From CAG-390 sp964522215 (GTDB taxonomy: Bacteria; Bacillota; Clostridia; Oscillospirales; CAG-272), in NCBI GenBank assembly GCA_964522215.1, contig CAZFVR010000003.1:1-64000 (forward strand): DNA of 64,000 nt, written 5' to 3'. This document shows, piece by piece, positions 16,418 to 24,848 of this stretch; position 1 is the first letter of the stretch; the number at the start of each line of letters is the position of its first letter. Under the pieces are notes generated by a model. The model saw nothing but the letters and a program-made list of their open reading frames with translations, was not told the origin of the DNA and ran no database searches. A program made the position numbers and the translations under genes.

Positions 16418-18033
16418 GCGTACTTTCTCCTGACGAGAACAAATATACCTATTCCGAACACGATGACCGGCGGCAGGATGGTAAGGATAAGGGTATAGCG
16501 ATTAGCCTCGGCCGTTGTAAGACTTTCGATGGTAGTGGAAACGAACATCTTGCTCTCCAGTCCAACCGGAACGAACTCCTTGCCCATGGCGCGCATGGCG
16601 CTGAGCATAACATCCGAGTTGCCGTATACGTTGGATTGCAGCATGCTCGTGCTGAGGAAATCGGTAGAGCCGCAGGCAAGCACATAGGAATAATCGGCAT
16701 CGCTGTTGTTTACCATACGTGTCTCACGTGTGACTGTCATAAGCTTATAGGGATCCGCCTCGGTTGCAGAACTCACAACACGTCCGCCGGCCATAGCCTT
16801 GGCGGATGTGTAGGACACAAATACATCATAGATATCGCGGGATACACCATCGCGATAAAAGCTGCCGTAGCTGTATTTGATAGAATCATCATCCTCATCC
16901 ACATGCTCGCTCAAAAGATAACCATCGGCATATGCAAGAGGCATCGTGTTTTTAAATATGACCTTGGGTGGGTACTGTGTGCGAAGATCGCTGTGAATAG
17001 ATGCGCCAAGGCCTTGGGTCGTGTATGCGCCGATAATTGTAAGACCATCGGTGGTGAGCGAGTGAGCATCATCGGATACCACACAGGATTCGACCTTTCC
17101 GAGTGCATTTTCGCTTCTGACAAAGGATACGCCCCACTCCTCAAGGTATTCCTCAAGATGCGGCAGGCGCGGTGTTGCGGGATCGATGAATACAGCAAGC
17201 GCATTTGTGCCGTCAAGGAAGCGATCTATCTTTTCTATCTCGGATTTATCCGAAATGCCCTCCTCTTTTACAAGGAAATCATCGCTCGGATCGTATATAA
17301 AGAGCATACGGCAATCCTCGGGGATATCCTCGTTTGCAAGGTCGATGAGCTGGAGCTTGTAACCGGCATCCTCAAGCATTGAAAGCAGTGCGGCGCTGGA
17401 TGATAGCTCTTCGCTTGTTACAAAGGGTTCGCCATGGTTATAGGGCAAGCAAACGATAGGAGATTCTGCCTGTGTTACGGCAAGAATGCCCGAAACGAGC
17501 TTTTTCTCACCGTTGTAGGCAACGGGCGTGCTGGTATCGCTCTCGTCAAACAGATAGAACGCTCTTTGAGAGTAAAGTCTGAACTCGCTGCCGCAGGCAA
17601 CAATAACCGAGTGAGAATATATTTGCGTTTTTGATGTGGTCTTGTACTGGTTCACGGCGGTGGGGTTGCGGAATATGTTTATATTCTCAACGGTAACATA
17701 ATCCACCTTGCGCTCTATCTCAAGCGCCGATTCGTATACAAGGCGCTGTGTAAAATTGGCAGTGAGGTTATCCGGCTCATCGCAGAATATTATTTTAACA
17801 TCCTGCCCACCCGTCTCTATACCGCGAAGCGTTTCTATCGCCGCGTCCGAAAGAGTATACAGGCTCTCGGTCGTCATATCCGTATACCAACCGAATTTTG
17901 TGGCCAAAAGTGAGAAAAGTGCGTTAAAAAGTATCACGGCTGCAATAAGCACGCAGCTGAGAGCTATGGCAACGCCGCCGTATCTTACACGGCGCGAACG
18001 CATGGCATCGGTATTATTATTTGTGTTTTTCAT
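16414..18033 (-). CDS. GldG-like ABC transporter auxiliary protein
   Basis: A 539-residue protein anchored by a transmembrane segment at each end ('VAIALSCVLIAAVILFNALFSLLA' near residues 21-44; 'LILTILPPVIVFGIGIFVLV' at the C-terminus). The extracytoplasmic part fits the GldG/ABC-type uncharacterised family: 'YTLSDAAIETLRGIE' at the start, 'NHGEPF' in the middle, and 'LLSMLEDAGYKLQLIDL' before 'PEDCRMLFIYDPSDDF'. GldG-like proteins form the membrane complex with a GldF permease and GldA ATPase, both encoded just upstream. GGAGG lies nine bases before the ATG at 18033. The substrate is unknown. Confidence 0.85.
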   Translation of the reverse strand: MKNTNNNTDAMRSRRVRYGGVAIALSCVLIAAVILFNALFSLLATKFGWYTDMTTESLYTLSDAAIETLRGIETGGQDVKIIFCDEPDNLTANFTQRLVYESALEIERKVDYVTVENINIFRNPTAVNQYKTTSKTQIYSHSVIVACGSEFRLYSQRAFYLFDESDTSTPVAYNGEKKLVSGILAVTQAESPIVCLPYNHGEPFVTSEELSSSAALLSMLEDAGYKLQLIDLANEDIPEDCRMLFIYDPSDDFLVKEEGISDKSEIEKIDRFLDGTNALAVFIDPATPRLPHLEEYLEEWGVSFVRSENALGKVESCVVSDDAHSLTTDGLTIIGAYTTQGLGASIHSDLRTQYPPKVIFKNTMPLAYADGYLLSEHVDEDDDSIKYSYGSFYRDGVSRDIYDVFVSYTSAKAMAGGRVVSSATEADPYKLMTVTRETRMVNNSDADYSYVLACGSTDFLSTSMLQSNVYGNSDVMLSAMRAMGKEFVPVGLESKMFVSTTIESLTTAEANRYTLILTILPPVIVFGIGIFVLVRRKYA

Positions 18034-18048
18034 CTATCGATACCTCCA

Positions 18049-18837
18049 TCAGGCCCAACGACGGCGCTCGTATACGCGCACGGTCAGATACAGGAAAATA
18101 AATGTAAGGGATACGTAGTAGATAAGCGCCGACCAGTCAAGTATACCGTAGCCGAAATTTGAGAATCTCGACAGCACGCTGAACCAGTCAAGAACGTATC
18201 TTACAACATAGCTGTTTACAAGGCGGGTGCCCTCCTCACTGCTGCCCGCTTGGCTGAGCATATTGAGTATTACCATTGTGATCAGCACGCCGATAGTTAT
18301 AACAGCGGCGGAAAGCTGATTTTCGGTAAGCGAGGAGACAAAAAGTCCAACGGCGATAAACGCGGCACCGATAAGTATTATACCTATCAGCGAGCCCCAG
18401 ATCTGTGCGGTGTTGGGACCTATGTGATCGCCCGAGAGCCAGTCGCCCTCTGCCTTTTTGGCGGCGATCTCGGAAGCTGCCGTAGAATAAAGCGGAATAA
18501 AATTGATGCAGGATGCCAAAAGCGCGCCCACAAAGATAGAGAGAGCGGCCAAGAATTTACCCATTACCATACCAAAAATGGTAACCGGAGCTGTAAGCAA
18601 CATCTGTTCGGTGCGCATCTTGCGCTCCTCTGCAAACATCCTCATCGTAAGCAGAGGGATAAGGATGATCATGGCGAATATTATATACTGAAAATACGAT
18701 GATGTGCTGTAGGAGTTGGATTGAATGGTGGTATAGCAGCAAAGCAGTGCCGCCAGTGCCATAAAAGCTCCAACATAAACATATCCCACCGCGTTGATGA
18801 AATATGAGCGCATCTCCTTTTTGTAAATTGCAAGCAT
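18049..18837 (-). CDS. ABC-2 type permease (GldF-like)
   Basis: A 262-residue integral membrane protein with six hydrophobic segments. 'MLAIYKKEMRSYFINAVGYVYVGAF' at the start and 'LTMRMFAEERKMRTEQMLLTAPV' after the second segment are hallmarks of the GldF-type ABC-2 family. It should form the channel driven by the ATPase encoded upstream. The ATG at 18837 is preceded by AAAGG at an unusually short distance, and by a GC-rich hairpin at 18849-18866. Confidence 0.9.
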   Translation of the reverse strand: MLAIYKKEMRSYFINAVGYVYVGAFMALAALLCCYTTIQSNSYSTSSYFQYIIFAMIILIPLLTMRMFAEERKMRTEQMLLTAPVTIFGMVMGKFLAALSIFVGALLASCINFIPLYSTAASEIAAKKAEGDWLSGDHIGPNTAQIWGSLIGIILIGAAFIAVGLFVSSLTENQLSAAVITIGVLITMVILNMLSQAGSSEEGTRLVNSYVVRYVLDWFSVLSRFSNFGYGILDWSALIYYVSLTFIFLYLTVRVYERRRWA

Positions 18838-18848
18838 AAGCCTTTACC

Positions 18849-18866
18849 GACCGCCGCTTGGCGGTC
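18849..18866 (-). other. Intercistronic hairpin before the permease gene
   Basis: GACCGCC and GGCGGTC form a perfect 7-bp stem with a four-base loop, ending 12 bases before the permease start codon and outside any T tract. Its position suggests an effect on translation or on mRNA stability between the ATPase and permease genes. Confidence 0.45.
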
Positions 18867-18971
18867 AATCCTTTCAGAGATTATTTAGGGATGATTTCGT
18901 TTGATCGATATAAATGTCACAGGGATAACCATAATGAGCGCGGGATGGGCGCACAAAAGGATCGCGAGGTC

Positions 18972-20126
18972 TTATTCGCCCTCTCCGACATCGTCTTTCT
19001 TTGTCTCCTTGGCAAAGGTATCGGTCTTTATGGTGTAATCCTCGTAATACCTGCCCTCATTCTCGGCGGCGTTATCATCGCCCGCGGCAAGAGCCTTTTT
19101 TTGCTCCGCGGTCTTTTCTATCATTTCACCGGCAAGATCACGCTCGGTCGCGGCACGGCGTGTTTTTGTTTCTTTGTTGCCGGGCTTTTGCGAGCCGGTC
19201 TTGTCCACAACGGCAATAAAGATATCCTCAATGCTGAGTCCCAATGCCTCAAGTCCAACGATCGGCCATTTCTTCTCCGCCATCGTCCAGAACAGCTTTT
19301 TGCGAATGTCAATTCCGGGTTCGCTCTCGACCATGTAGGTGTATGCATCCCCGTCTCGTGCGGCAAGCACCTCGGCGTATGTAACGCCGGAGAGGTTACG
19401 CAGAGCGGCCAGCACATCACGCTGAGGACCGGATATCTTAACATTAAAGCGTCTGGTATTTTCTACCGCGCGGGAGATGTTCTCGGTCAGCTCGTCGGCC
19501 ACTATCTTACCCTTGTTGATGATAACGATACGGTCGCAGACTGCCTGTACCTCCTGCAATATGTGTGTGGAAAGGATAACAGTATGCTCCTTGCCGAGAG
19601 TACGAATAAGGTTGCGTATCTCTATTATCTGCTTGGGGTCAAGGCCTATCGTTGGCTCGTCAAAAATAATGACCGGCGGATTGCCGATAAGAGCCTGCGC
19701 TATACCGACACGCTGCCGGTAGCCCTTTGACAGATTTTTTATAAGCCTGTTTCTGACCTCGCCTATCTTGACGACAGCGCAGACCTCCTCAATATGCTTT
19801 GACTTGCTAAGCACACAACCCTTGAGGTCATATGCAAAGGAAAGATATTCGTCAACCGTCATATCGGGATACAGTGGCGGCTGTTCCGGCAGGTAGCCTA
19901 TCAGTCGTTTGGCATTGAGCGGGTCATCCAGGATATCAACGCCACCGATGGATACGCTCCCCGAGGTTGAGGAAAGATATCCCGTGAGAATATTCATCGT
20001 TGTGCTTTTGCCGGCACCGTTGGGGCCGAGAAAGCCTACAACTTCACCGCGCTCGACCTCAAAGCTGATATCATCAACGGCGCAAAAGCTGCCGTAGTTT
20101 TTGACCAGGTGAGATATTTTAATCAT
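18972..20126 (-). CDS. ABC transporter ATP-binding protein (GldA-like) with long charged tail
   Basis: A 384-residue protein. The ABC domain (1-220) has Walker A 'GPNGAGKSTT', Q-loop 'YLPEQPPLYPDMTVDEYL', signature 'NLSKGYRQRVGIAQAL', Walker B 'VIIFDEPTIGLDP' and H-loop 'LSTHIL'. A DUF4162-like region follows to about 310. The final 70 or so residues form a hydrophilic Lys/Glu/Asp-rich tail ('KETKTRRAATERDL'), which most homologues lack. The ATG at 20126 has AAAGGA 11 bases upstream. First gene of the ATPase-permease-GldG-DUF4340 operon. Confidence 0.92.
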   Translation of the reverse strand: MIKISHLVKNYGSFCAVDDISFEVERGEVVGFLGPNGAGKSTTMNILTGYLSSTSGSVSIGGVDILDDPLNAKRLIGYLPEQPPLYPDMTVDEYLSFAYDLKGCVLSKSKHIEEVCAVVKIGEVRNRLIKNLSKGYRQRVGIAQALIGNPPVIIFDEPTIGLDPKQIIEIRNLIRTLGKEHTVILSTHILQEVQAVCDRIVIINKGKIVADELTENISRAVENTRRFNVKISGPQRDVLAALRNLSGVTYAEVLAARDGDAYTYMVESEPGIDIRKKLFWTMAEKKWPIVGLEALGLSIEDIFIAVVDKTGSQKPGNKETKTRRAATERDLAGEMIEKTAEQKKALAAGDDNAAENEGRYYEDYTIKTDTFAKETKKDDVGEGE

Positions 20127-20490
20127 AAAAGCGGGTTTCCTTTCATTTTGTTTTGTTGCGCTCTGTAAAGTATAACACGAAAAAATAGACATTCTGTGAA
20201 CATTAGCGATTTAGTGAAAAAAAGCTGTCACGGCTATCTGATTTTTTTGTGATTTAGAACTGAAATAACTAAAAAAAGCAAAAGATCGCGGCAAAAGCCT
20301 CGGCGGAGAAAAAACTTCTTGTAAAATCGCGCCGAATATTGTATAATTATATTATGTAATCCGGAGTCCATTCTGCCTTTTGCGGAGCTCTTCCCCACCC
20401 CGCACGGCAGCATTGGTCGCCACAGGCATGCATTGCGCATTGCCGTGCCCTCAAGGCATGCACTAACCGATCATAAGGAGATTCAAATAG
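20127..20490. promoter_or_regulatory. Divergent intergenic region with plus-strand promoter and structured leader
   Basis: A clear plus-strand promoter, TTGTAA (20319-20324) and TATAAT (20342-20347) with a 17-base spacer, should start RNA near 20354, about 135 bases ahead of the zinc-ribbon gene. That leader contains GCACGGCA and TGCCGTGC arms that could pair, and a repeated GGCATGC. I cannot match it to a known riboswitch. The minus strand has TATACT near 20170 without a good -35. Nothing protein-coding is convincing here. Confidence 0.6.
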
Positions 20491-21588
20491 ATGGCAGATA
20501 ACGATAACATGCTTCAATACAAATGTCCATGCTGCGGCGGCAGTATTGAATTTGACAGCAGTCTGCAAAAGCTGAGGTGCCCCTATTGCGACACCGAGTT
20601 TGATGTTGATACACTGCGCGATTTTGACAGCGCATCCCGCTCGACCGCAGACAATGACCCCAACTGGGCAAGCTACGGTGCGGAGAGCGGCAGCGGCGGC
20701 TGGCAGGAGGGGGAGACGGACAATATGGTCTCCTACATATGCCGATCCTGCGGCGGCGAGGTCGTAGGTGATGCCAACACCGCGGCAACGATATGTCCTT
20801 TTTGCGGCAGCAATGTAATAGTAACGCAAAAATTCGCCGGCGAGCTGCGCCCTGATTACGTGATACCGTTTAAGATCGATAAGGAGGGGGCCAAGTCGGC
20901 GCTTAAAAAGTTCATGGGCGGGAAAAAACTCCTCCCGGACTCGTTCACCGACGAGAACAGGATAGACAGCATTCAGGGGATATATGTGCCTTTTTGGCTC
21001 TATGATGCCGATGTTGATGCATCTATGAGCTTTAAGGCAACGCGGCTGAGCCACTGGTCGGACAGCTCCTATCACTATACAAGGACATCTCACTTCCAGG
21101 TGCTTCGCGGAGGCCGGATCGCCTTTGATCGAGTACCGGTAGACGGCTCAAAAAAGATGGATGATACATATATGGAAGCCCTCGAGCCGTACAACTATTC
21201 CGATATGGTGGACTTTGCAACACCCTACCTTGCAGGATATTTTGCAGATAAATATGACGTTGATGCAAATACGGGTGCGCCGCGCGCCAACGAGCGCATA
21301 AAAAACAGCACCGCTGAGGCATTTCGCAACACTGTTAAGGGATATTCAAGCTGTGTTACTACAGGAACCAACATATCCCTATCAAACCAAACTATCAAAT
21401 ATGCGCTACTGCCGGTGTGGATCCTCAATACTAAATACAAGGATGAGATGTACACCTTTGCAATGAACGGTCAAACAGGCAAGTTTATAGGCAAGCTGCC
21501 GGTGGATCGCGCAAAGTATTGGAAATACTGGGGCATCGTGTTCGGCGTAGCGGCACTGATAGGCACGGTGATCTCGTTTTTGCTGTAA
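20491..21588 (+). CDS. Zinc-ribbon membrane protein of unknown function
   Basis: A 365-residue protein with two N-terminal zinc-ribbon units: CPCC...CPYC near residues 12-35 and CRSC...CPFC near 89-110. A long middle domain follows, with 'PDYVIPFKIDKEGAKSALKKFMGGKKLLPDSF' and 'GIYVPFWLYD', and a C-terminal transmembrane segment ('WGIVFGVAALIGTVISFLL'). This is the layout of the TFIIB-type zinc-ribbon proteins found beside TPM-domain genes in Clostridia; their function is not known. AAGGAG lies 11 bases upstream of the ATG. The TPM gene follows 14 bases downstream, so the two probably act together. Confidence 0.85.
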   Translation: MADNDNMLQYKCPCCGGSIEFDSSLQKLRCPYCDTEFDVDTLRDFDSASRSTADNDPNWASYGAESGSGGWQEGETDNMVSYICRSCGGEVVGDANTAATICPFCGSNVIVTQKFAGELRPDYVIPFKIDKEGAKSALKKFMGGKKLLPDSFTDENRIDSIQGIYVPFWLYDADVDASMSFKATRLSHWSDSSYHYTRTSHFQVLRGGRIAFDRVPVDGSKKMDDTYMEALEPYNYSDMVDFATPYLAGYFADKYDVDANTGAPRANERIKNSTAEAFRNTVKGYSSCVTTGTNISLSNQTIKYALLPVWILNTKYKDEMYTFAMNGQTGKFIGKLPVDRAKYWKYWGIVFGVAALIGTVISFLL

Positions 21589-21602
21589 GGAGGCGACGGA
21601 TA

Positions 21603-22625
21603 ATGCTTAATAAATCAATAACAAAAAGATCGGCGCGGCTTTGCGGCGCCACGATATCATCCCGCCCGAGCCGTTTTGCGGCAACAACACTGATGCTCCT
21701 TATAGTCATATCTGTTTTCTTGCTGCCGGCAGGTGCGGCCTCGACCGGCGTGGTTTGGGTGACTGACGAGGATGATCTGTTGACAGCTGCCGCCGAGGAC
21801 AGCATAAGCGCGATCGCAGAAAAAGTCGATGAAAAATACGGCTTTAACATTGCGGTCGTAACGCTTAAAACACTTGGCGGCTTGCCTGCTGAGTCGGTAG
21901 CCGACGACATATATGATTCGCTTTTTTCCGTCAACTCCGACGGTATCCTGCTTTTGATCTGTATGGAATACCGCGACTTTGGAATATCCACGAGCGGGTC
22001 GGCAATATGGGAATTTGAGGAGGATATGCGGTTAGATAATATCACGGATGCCGTAGTGGAACGCTTGAGCGCCGGCGACTGTGACAGCGCATGTGTGACC
22101 TTTGCTAAGCTGACGGAGAGCTGTCTTGACTCTATACGCCCGGGAAGTGACGGCGAGCCTGCTGTCGGCTATGATGACTGGCAGGACAGCTACAACGAGA
22201 TCATAGGCGACTATTGGGTACATTATCAAAAGCCTGACGAATATGACGAACTGTCTTTTAGCGGGATCGCCAAGGCGCTGGGGGAGCTTTCTGAAGATAA
22301 CAGCGGATATGCATCGGATTATCTCATGCGCTGTCTCAAGCGACTGCTGGCAATACTTGCAATTTCGGTGGTCATTGCGTTTATCTGGGTCAGTGTAATG
22401 CGCTCCGGCATGAATAACGTAAAAAAGAGCGACCGCGCCGCAAATTACGTGCGAAAGGACAGCTTTAAGCTGACTCAAAGCTCAGATCTTTACCTGTACA
22501 GCACCGTCACCAAAACACCGCGTGCACAGTCTTCCTCAAGCTCCGGCGGAAGTCGCGGGGGCGGGTCTTCCCATCGTTCTTCCTCCGGCGGTACGCACGG
22601 CGGCAGAAGCGGAAAGTTTTCATAA
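21603..22625 (+). CDS. TPM-domain membrane protein
   Basis: A 340-residue exported protein. An N-terminal hydrophobic segment ('LMLLIVISVFLLPAGAAS') precedes a TPM domain (about residues 50-180) with 'VTDEDDLLTAAAEDSISAI', 'FNIAVVTL' and 'DGILLLICME'. A second transmembrane segment lies near 255-275. The tail is rich in Ser, Gly and His and ends 'GGRSGKFS', as in many TPM proteins. Some TPM proteins have phosphatase activity or help assemble photosystem II; the bacterial role here is unknown. AGGAGG precedes the ATG at 21603. It is co-transcribed with the zinc-ribbon gene. Foreign AT-rich DNA begins immediately after its stop. Confidence 0.88.
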   Translation: MLNKSITKRSARLCGATISSRPSRFAATTLMLLIVISVFLLPAGAASTGVVWVTDEDDLLTAAAEDSISAIAEKVDEKYGFNIAVVTLKTLGGLPAESVADDIYDSLFSVNSDGILLLICMEYRDFGISTSGSAIWEFEEDMRLDNITDAVVERLSAGDCDSACVTFAKLTESCLDSIRPGSDGEPAVGYDDWQDSYNEIIGDYWVHYQKPDEYDELSFSGIAKALGELSEDNSGYASDYLMRCLKRLLAILAISVVIAFIWVSVMRSGMNNVKKSDRAANYVRKDSFKLTQSSDLYLYSTVTKTPRAQSSSSSGGSRGGGSSHRSSSGGTHGGRSGKFS

Positions 22626-22905
22626 CAGTTTGTATTCTGGAAATCAACATATTACTTCGTATACTAACAGAACATCGGTGTATTCTAATGGTTATGAAAC
22701 TGTTCAGTGGCTGACCTATGACCCCGAACTATTCGGCATTTACTTTTTGTATGAATACTCATGGAATAATTCTGGTGATAGTATTGTTCCGAGTATAAGT
22801 GCATCCATGAATTGCTCGGCTGGTGCTTATTCAACATCAGGAAGCCATATGGGTATGATTGGCAATAATCATCTTTCTAAAAACATTGATAACATTATCA
22901 ATTAA
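22626..22905 (+). pseudogene. 3' fragment of an unrecognised AT-rich gene
   Basis: An open frame of about 90 codons without a plausible start, running from the TPM stop to a TAA at 22905 ('YDPELFGIYFLYEYSWN', 'GSHMGMIGNNHLSKN'). Base composition is clearly more AT-rich than the flanking genes. It looks like the tail of a gene whose front was lost when the island formed. I do not recognise the family. Confidence 0.45.
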
Positions 22906-22919
22906 CGGAGGAAGCGACG

Positions 22920-23727
22920 ATGAAAAAAATTGTTTGTACTTTTACTCATTCTCTTATTGTGTATTCAATTGTTTGCATGTGACAGAAATGATTTGCCTTT
23001 AACTTCTGATAATTTCTCTCAAGACTTTGTGAACAGCTTTTCTGATGATTATCGCTTGGTTGACCCTCAGCTTGCATATGTGACTGCTTCTCCGTGGGAG
23101 ATAGAAATAAAAGTCAACAACGATGAAAAATTATATCTTTCACTCATCGACACTGTTGATAAAGCACATTTTGTGTCTGTAACCGAACGAAAAGATTACT
23201 ATATGGGGTCTCCGTCGTATAATGTATTCGTTTATCAAACAGCCGATGCTCTGTCACCTATGAAGAATTGGACGATCAAGAGTATAAGAGTACTTGAAGT
23301 GACTCCAATCGCCGAGACGAAGAGAAACGCCTTATCGCTTTCAGAGAGATATATGGAAACCCTTCTCGCTTCTTCTGCCGTTCTTCATACTTATGACAAC
23401 GACAACGGTTCGGTTTTTCTTGATATGATAAAGAGTGCCTATTCTACTGCAGAGATACTTCAAAGTCATCCACTATTGGTAAGAGGAACGGACAGTAATC
23501 AACCGAGCTATTTGCGTTATTATTCATTACTAATAGAGTTTAATGAAAGTGATAGTATTATTTGGCATTCTTATTTATTTGAAGATGCTGATAATATTTA
23601 TTTTGAATGTACCACATACGGCTCGGATGATGTTGACCGAAACGGTTTTTCCATGGCAAAAATCGGTGAGGAGTTTGTTGAGGAGATACGTGGTATAATT
23701 GATACGTTACCGTGTTCAATAACATAA
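22920..23727 (+). CDS. Putative lipoprotein with a frameshift at a poly-A run
   Basis: An ATG at 22920 with GGAGG eight bases upstream is followed by seven A residues. Read as written, the frame stops after 20 codons. With one A fewer, it reads MKKLFVLLLILLLCIQLFAC and continues for about 268 residues to 23727. That is a perfect lipoprotein signal with the lipobox 'LFAC'. The mature part has no motif I know; it contains 'ASPWEIEIKVNNDEKLYLSLID' and is rich in Asp, Ser and Tyr. The DNA is AT-rich and unlike its neighbours. The frameshift may be genuine, phase-variable, or a base-calling error. It ends where a group II intron remnant begins. Confidence 0.65.
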
Positions 23728-23730
23728 AGG

Positions 23731-24044
23731 TATTTATGCGAGGATGGCTTGGATATTACGGAATAGCGGAAATGGATACGCTTATGAAGCAATGGAACGA
23801 GTGGTTGCGAAGAAGAATACGAATGTATATTTGGAAGCAGTGGAAGAAGCCGAAAACAAGGGTAGCAAACCTAAAGAAATTAGGTATGCCCGAATGGCAG
23901 GCTTACCGAAACGGAAACACTCGCAAGGGCTACCGGGCAATTGCCGGAAGTGGTATATTACATCATACCATAACAAACGAAAGACTTGCACGCAAGGGAT
24001 ATTATGACATATCCGAAGCGTACAAGTCTATGCACTCAATATGA
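23731..24044 (+). pseudogene. C-terminal remnant of a group II intron reverse transcriptase/maturase
   Basis: About 100 residues remain: 'FMRGWLGYYGIAEMDTLMKQ', 'WLRRRIRMYIWKQWKKPKTR', 'MPEWQAYRNGNTRKGYRAIA' and 'GYYDISEAYKSMHSI'. This is the maturase (X/GIIM) C-terminus of an LtrA-type protein; the reverse-transcriptase fingers and palm are missing. The fragment starts within a few bases of the lipoprotein stop codon, so the intron was 5'-truncated on insertion or later deleted. It cannot be mobile by itself. Confidence 0.9.
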
Positions 24045-24124
24045 TTGAACCGCCTTGTACCGAACGGTACGCACGGTGGTGTGAGAGGTCGGCTACTCAA
24101 ATAATGGGTAGCATCCTACTCAAT
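24045..24124 (+). mobile_element. Group II intron 3' end (domains V and VI)
   Basis: Directly after the maturase stop is a domain V-like hairpin (about 24047-24081: ACCGCC and GGTGGT arms with a GTACC/GGTAC inner stem). A domain VI stem follows (GCTAC 24092-24096 with GTAGC 24108-24112). The end 'CCTACTCAAT' is the usual 3' boundary of chloroplast-like bacterial introns and puts the junction near 24124. Domains I-IV are absent. Confidence 0.8.
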
Positions 24125-24151
24125 TTTTGTATTGTTTTTGCGTTTTTATAG

Positions 24152-24664
24152 TTATACCGTGGCCTTTTTGCCGAGCTTTTTGGATATCATCTCGTCCATC
24201 TTATCTCTGCTGACGCCCAGTACCGCGGAAAGCTCGCCAAGCAGGCAGCTGTATGCCGAATGCTCAAAATCGATATCAAGATCCGGCAGGCGACGGCGTG
24301 AACGGCTGAATTCCTCACGGCGAAATCTTACAGCCTTAACTATGCGAACATAATTTTCCGGAATGGTTGTGCGCAGAGCCTCACGGTAAACATCACGCCG
24401 CGAGCGCTCGTTTTCTACCTCTATTGGCTCGATATCATCAATGGCGTATATAAAATCCTCTGCCGCTTCACGCGATAGGAGCGGCCTCATGATAACATTT
24501 TCGTTCTCCACCGGCGTGTAGATCACAAGATTGGATTGATCGTGCACCGGCTTTAGGACATAATATTCTCTTTTATCCTCGGGATCAAACGGTGAGTTCG
24601 TTACTCCGTCAACTCTGCAAACACCGTTAGTTCCATACATGATCAGCTCTCCGATATTAAACAT
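24152..24664 (-). CDS. CarD/CdnL-family transcriptional regulator
   Basis: A 170-residue protein beginning 'MFNIGELIMYGTNGVCRVDGV', the RNA-polymerase-interacting Tudor-like domain of CarD/CdnL (also found in TRCF). The rest is helical and Arg/Glu-rich. CarD-type proteins bind the polymerase beta subunit and stabilise open promoter complexes. AAAGGAG lies eight bases upstream of the ATG at 24664. A perfect sigma-A promoter lies at 24721-24749. It is transcribed alone. Confidence 0.9.
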   Translation of the reverse strand: MFNIGELIMYGTNGVCRVDGVTNSPFDPEDKREYYVLKPVHDQSNLVIYTPVENENVIMRPLLSREAAEDFIYAIDDIEPIEVENERSRRDVYREALRTTIPENYVRIVKAVRFRREEFSRSRRRLPDLDIDFEHSAYSCLLGELSAVLGVSRDKMDEMISKKLGKKATV

Positions 24665-24720
24665 TTTACGCTCCTTTCAGCATCAAGCTATGAAATTGCA
24701 ATTTAATTATTACATTTAAT

Positions 24721-24749
24721 ATTATACACTAAAAAAATCGATTTGTCAA
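24721..24749 (-). promoter_or_regulatory. Consensus sigma-A promoter of the CarD gene
   Basis: TTGACA (24744-24749) and TATAAT (24721-24726) with a 17-base spacer on the minus strand, about 60 bases ahead of the start codon. Confidence 0.85.
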
Positions 24750-24783
24750 ATATTTATTTTATAAAAATCTTTTTTAAATACAA

Positions 24784-24820
24784 AACGACCGCACATCGTT
24801 TAAAAAATAATGCGGTCGTT
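24784..24820 (-). terminator. Terminator between the phosphatidyltransferase and CarD genes
   Basis: Perfect 10-bp arms (AACGACCGCA at 24784-24793, its complement at 24811-24820) around a 17-base loop, followed by T-rich DNA on the minus strand. A second smaller hairpin (CTAAAGAT/ATCTTTAG, 24832-24852) overlaps the preceding stop codon. Confidence 0.7.
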
Positions 24821-24848
24821 TATTTTTTTAGCTAAAGATTGTTGATCT

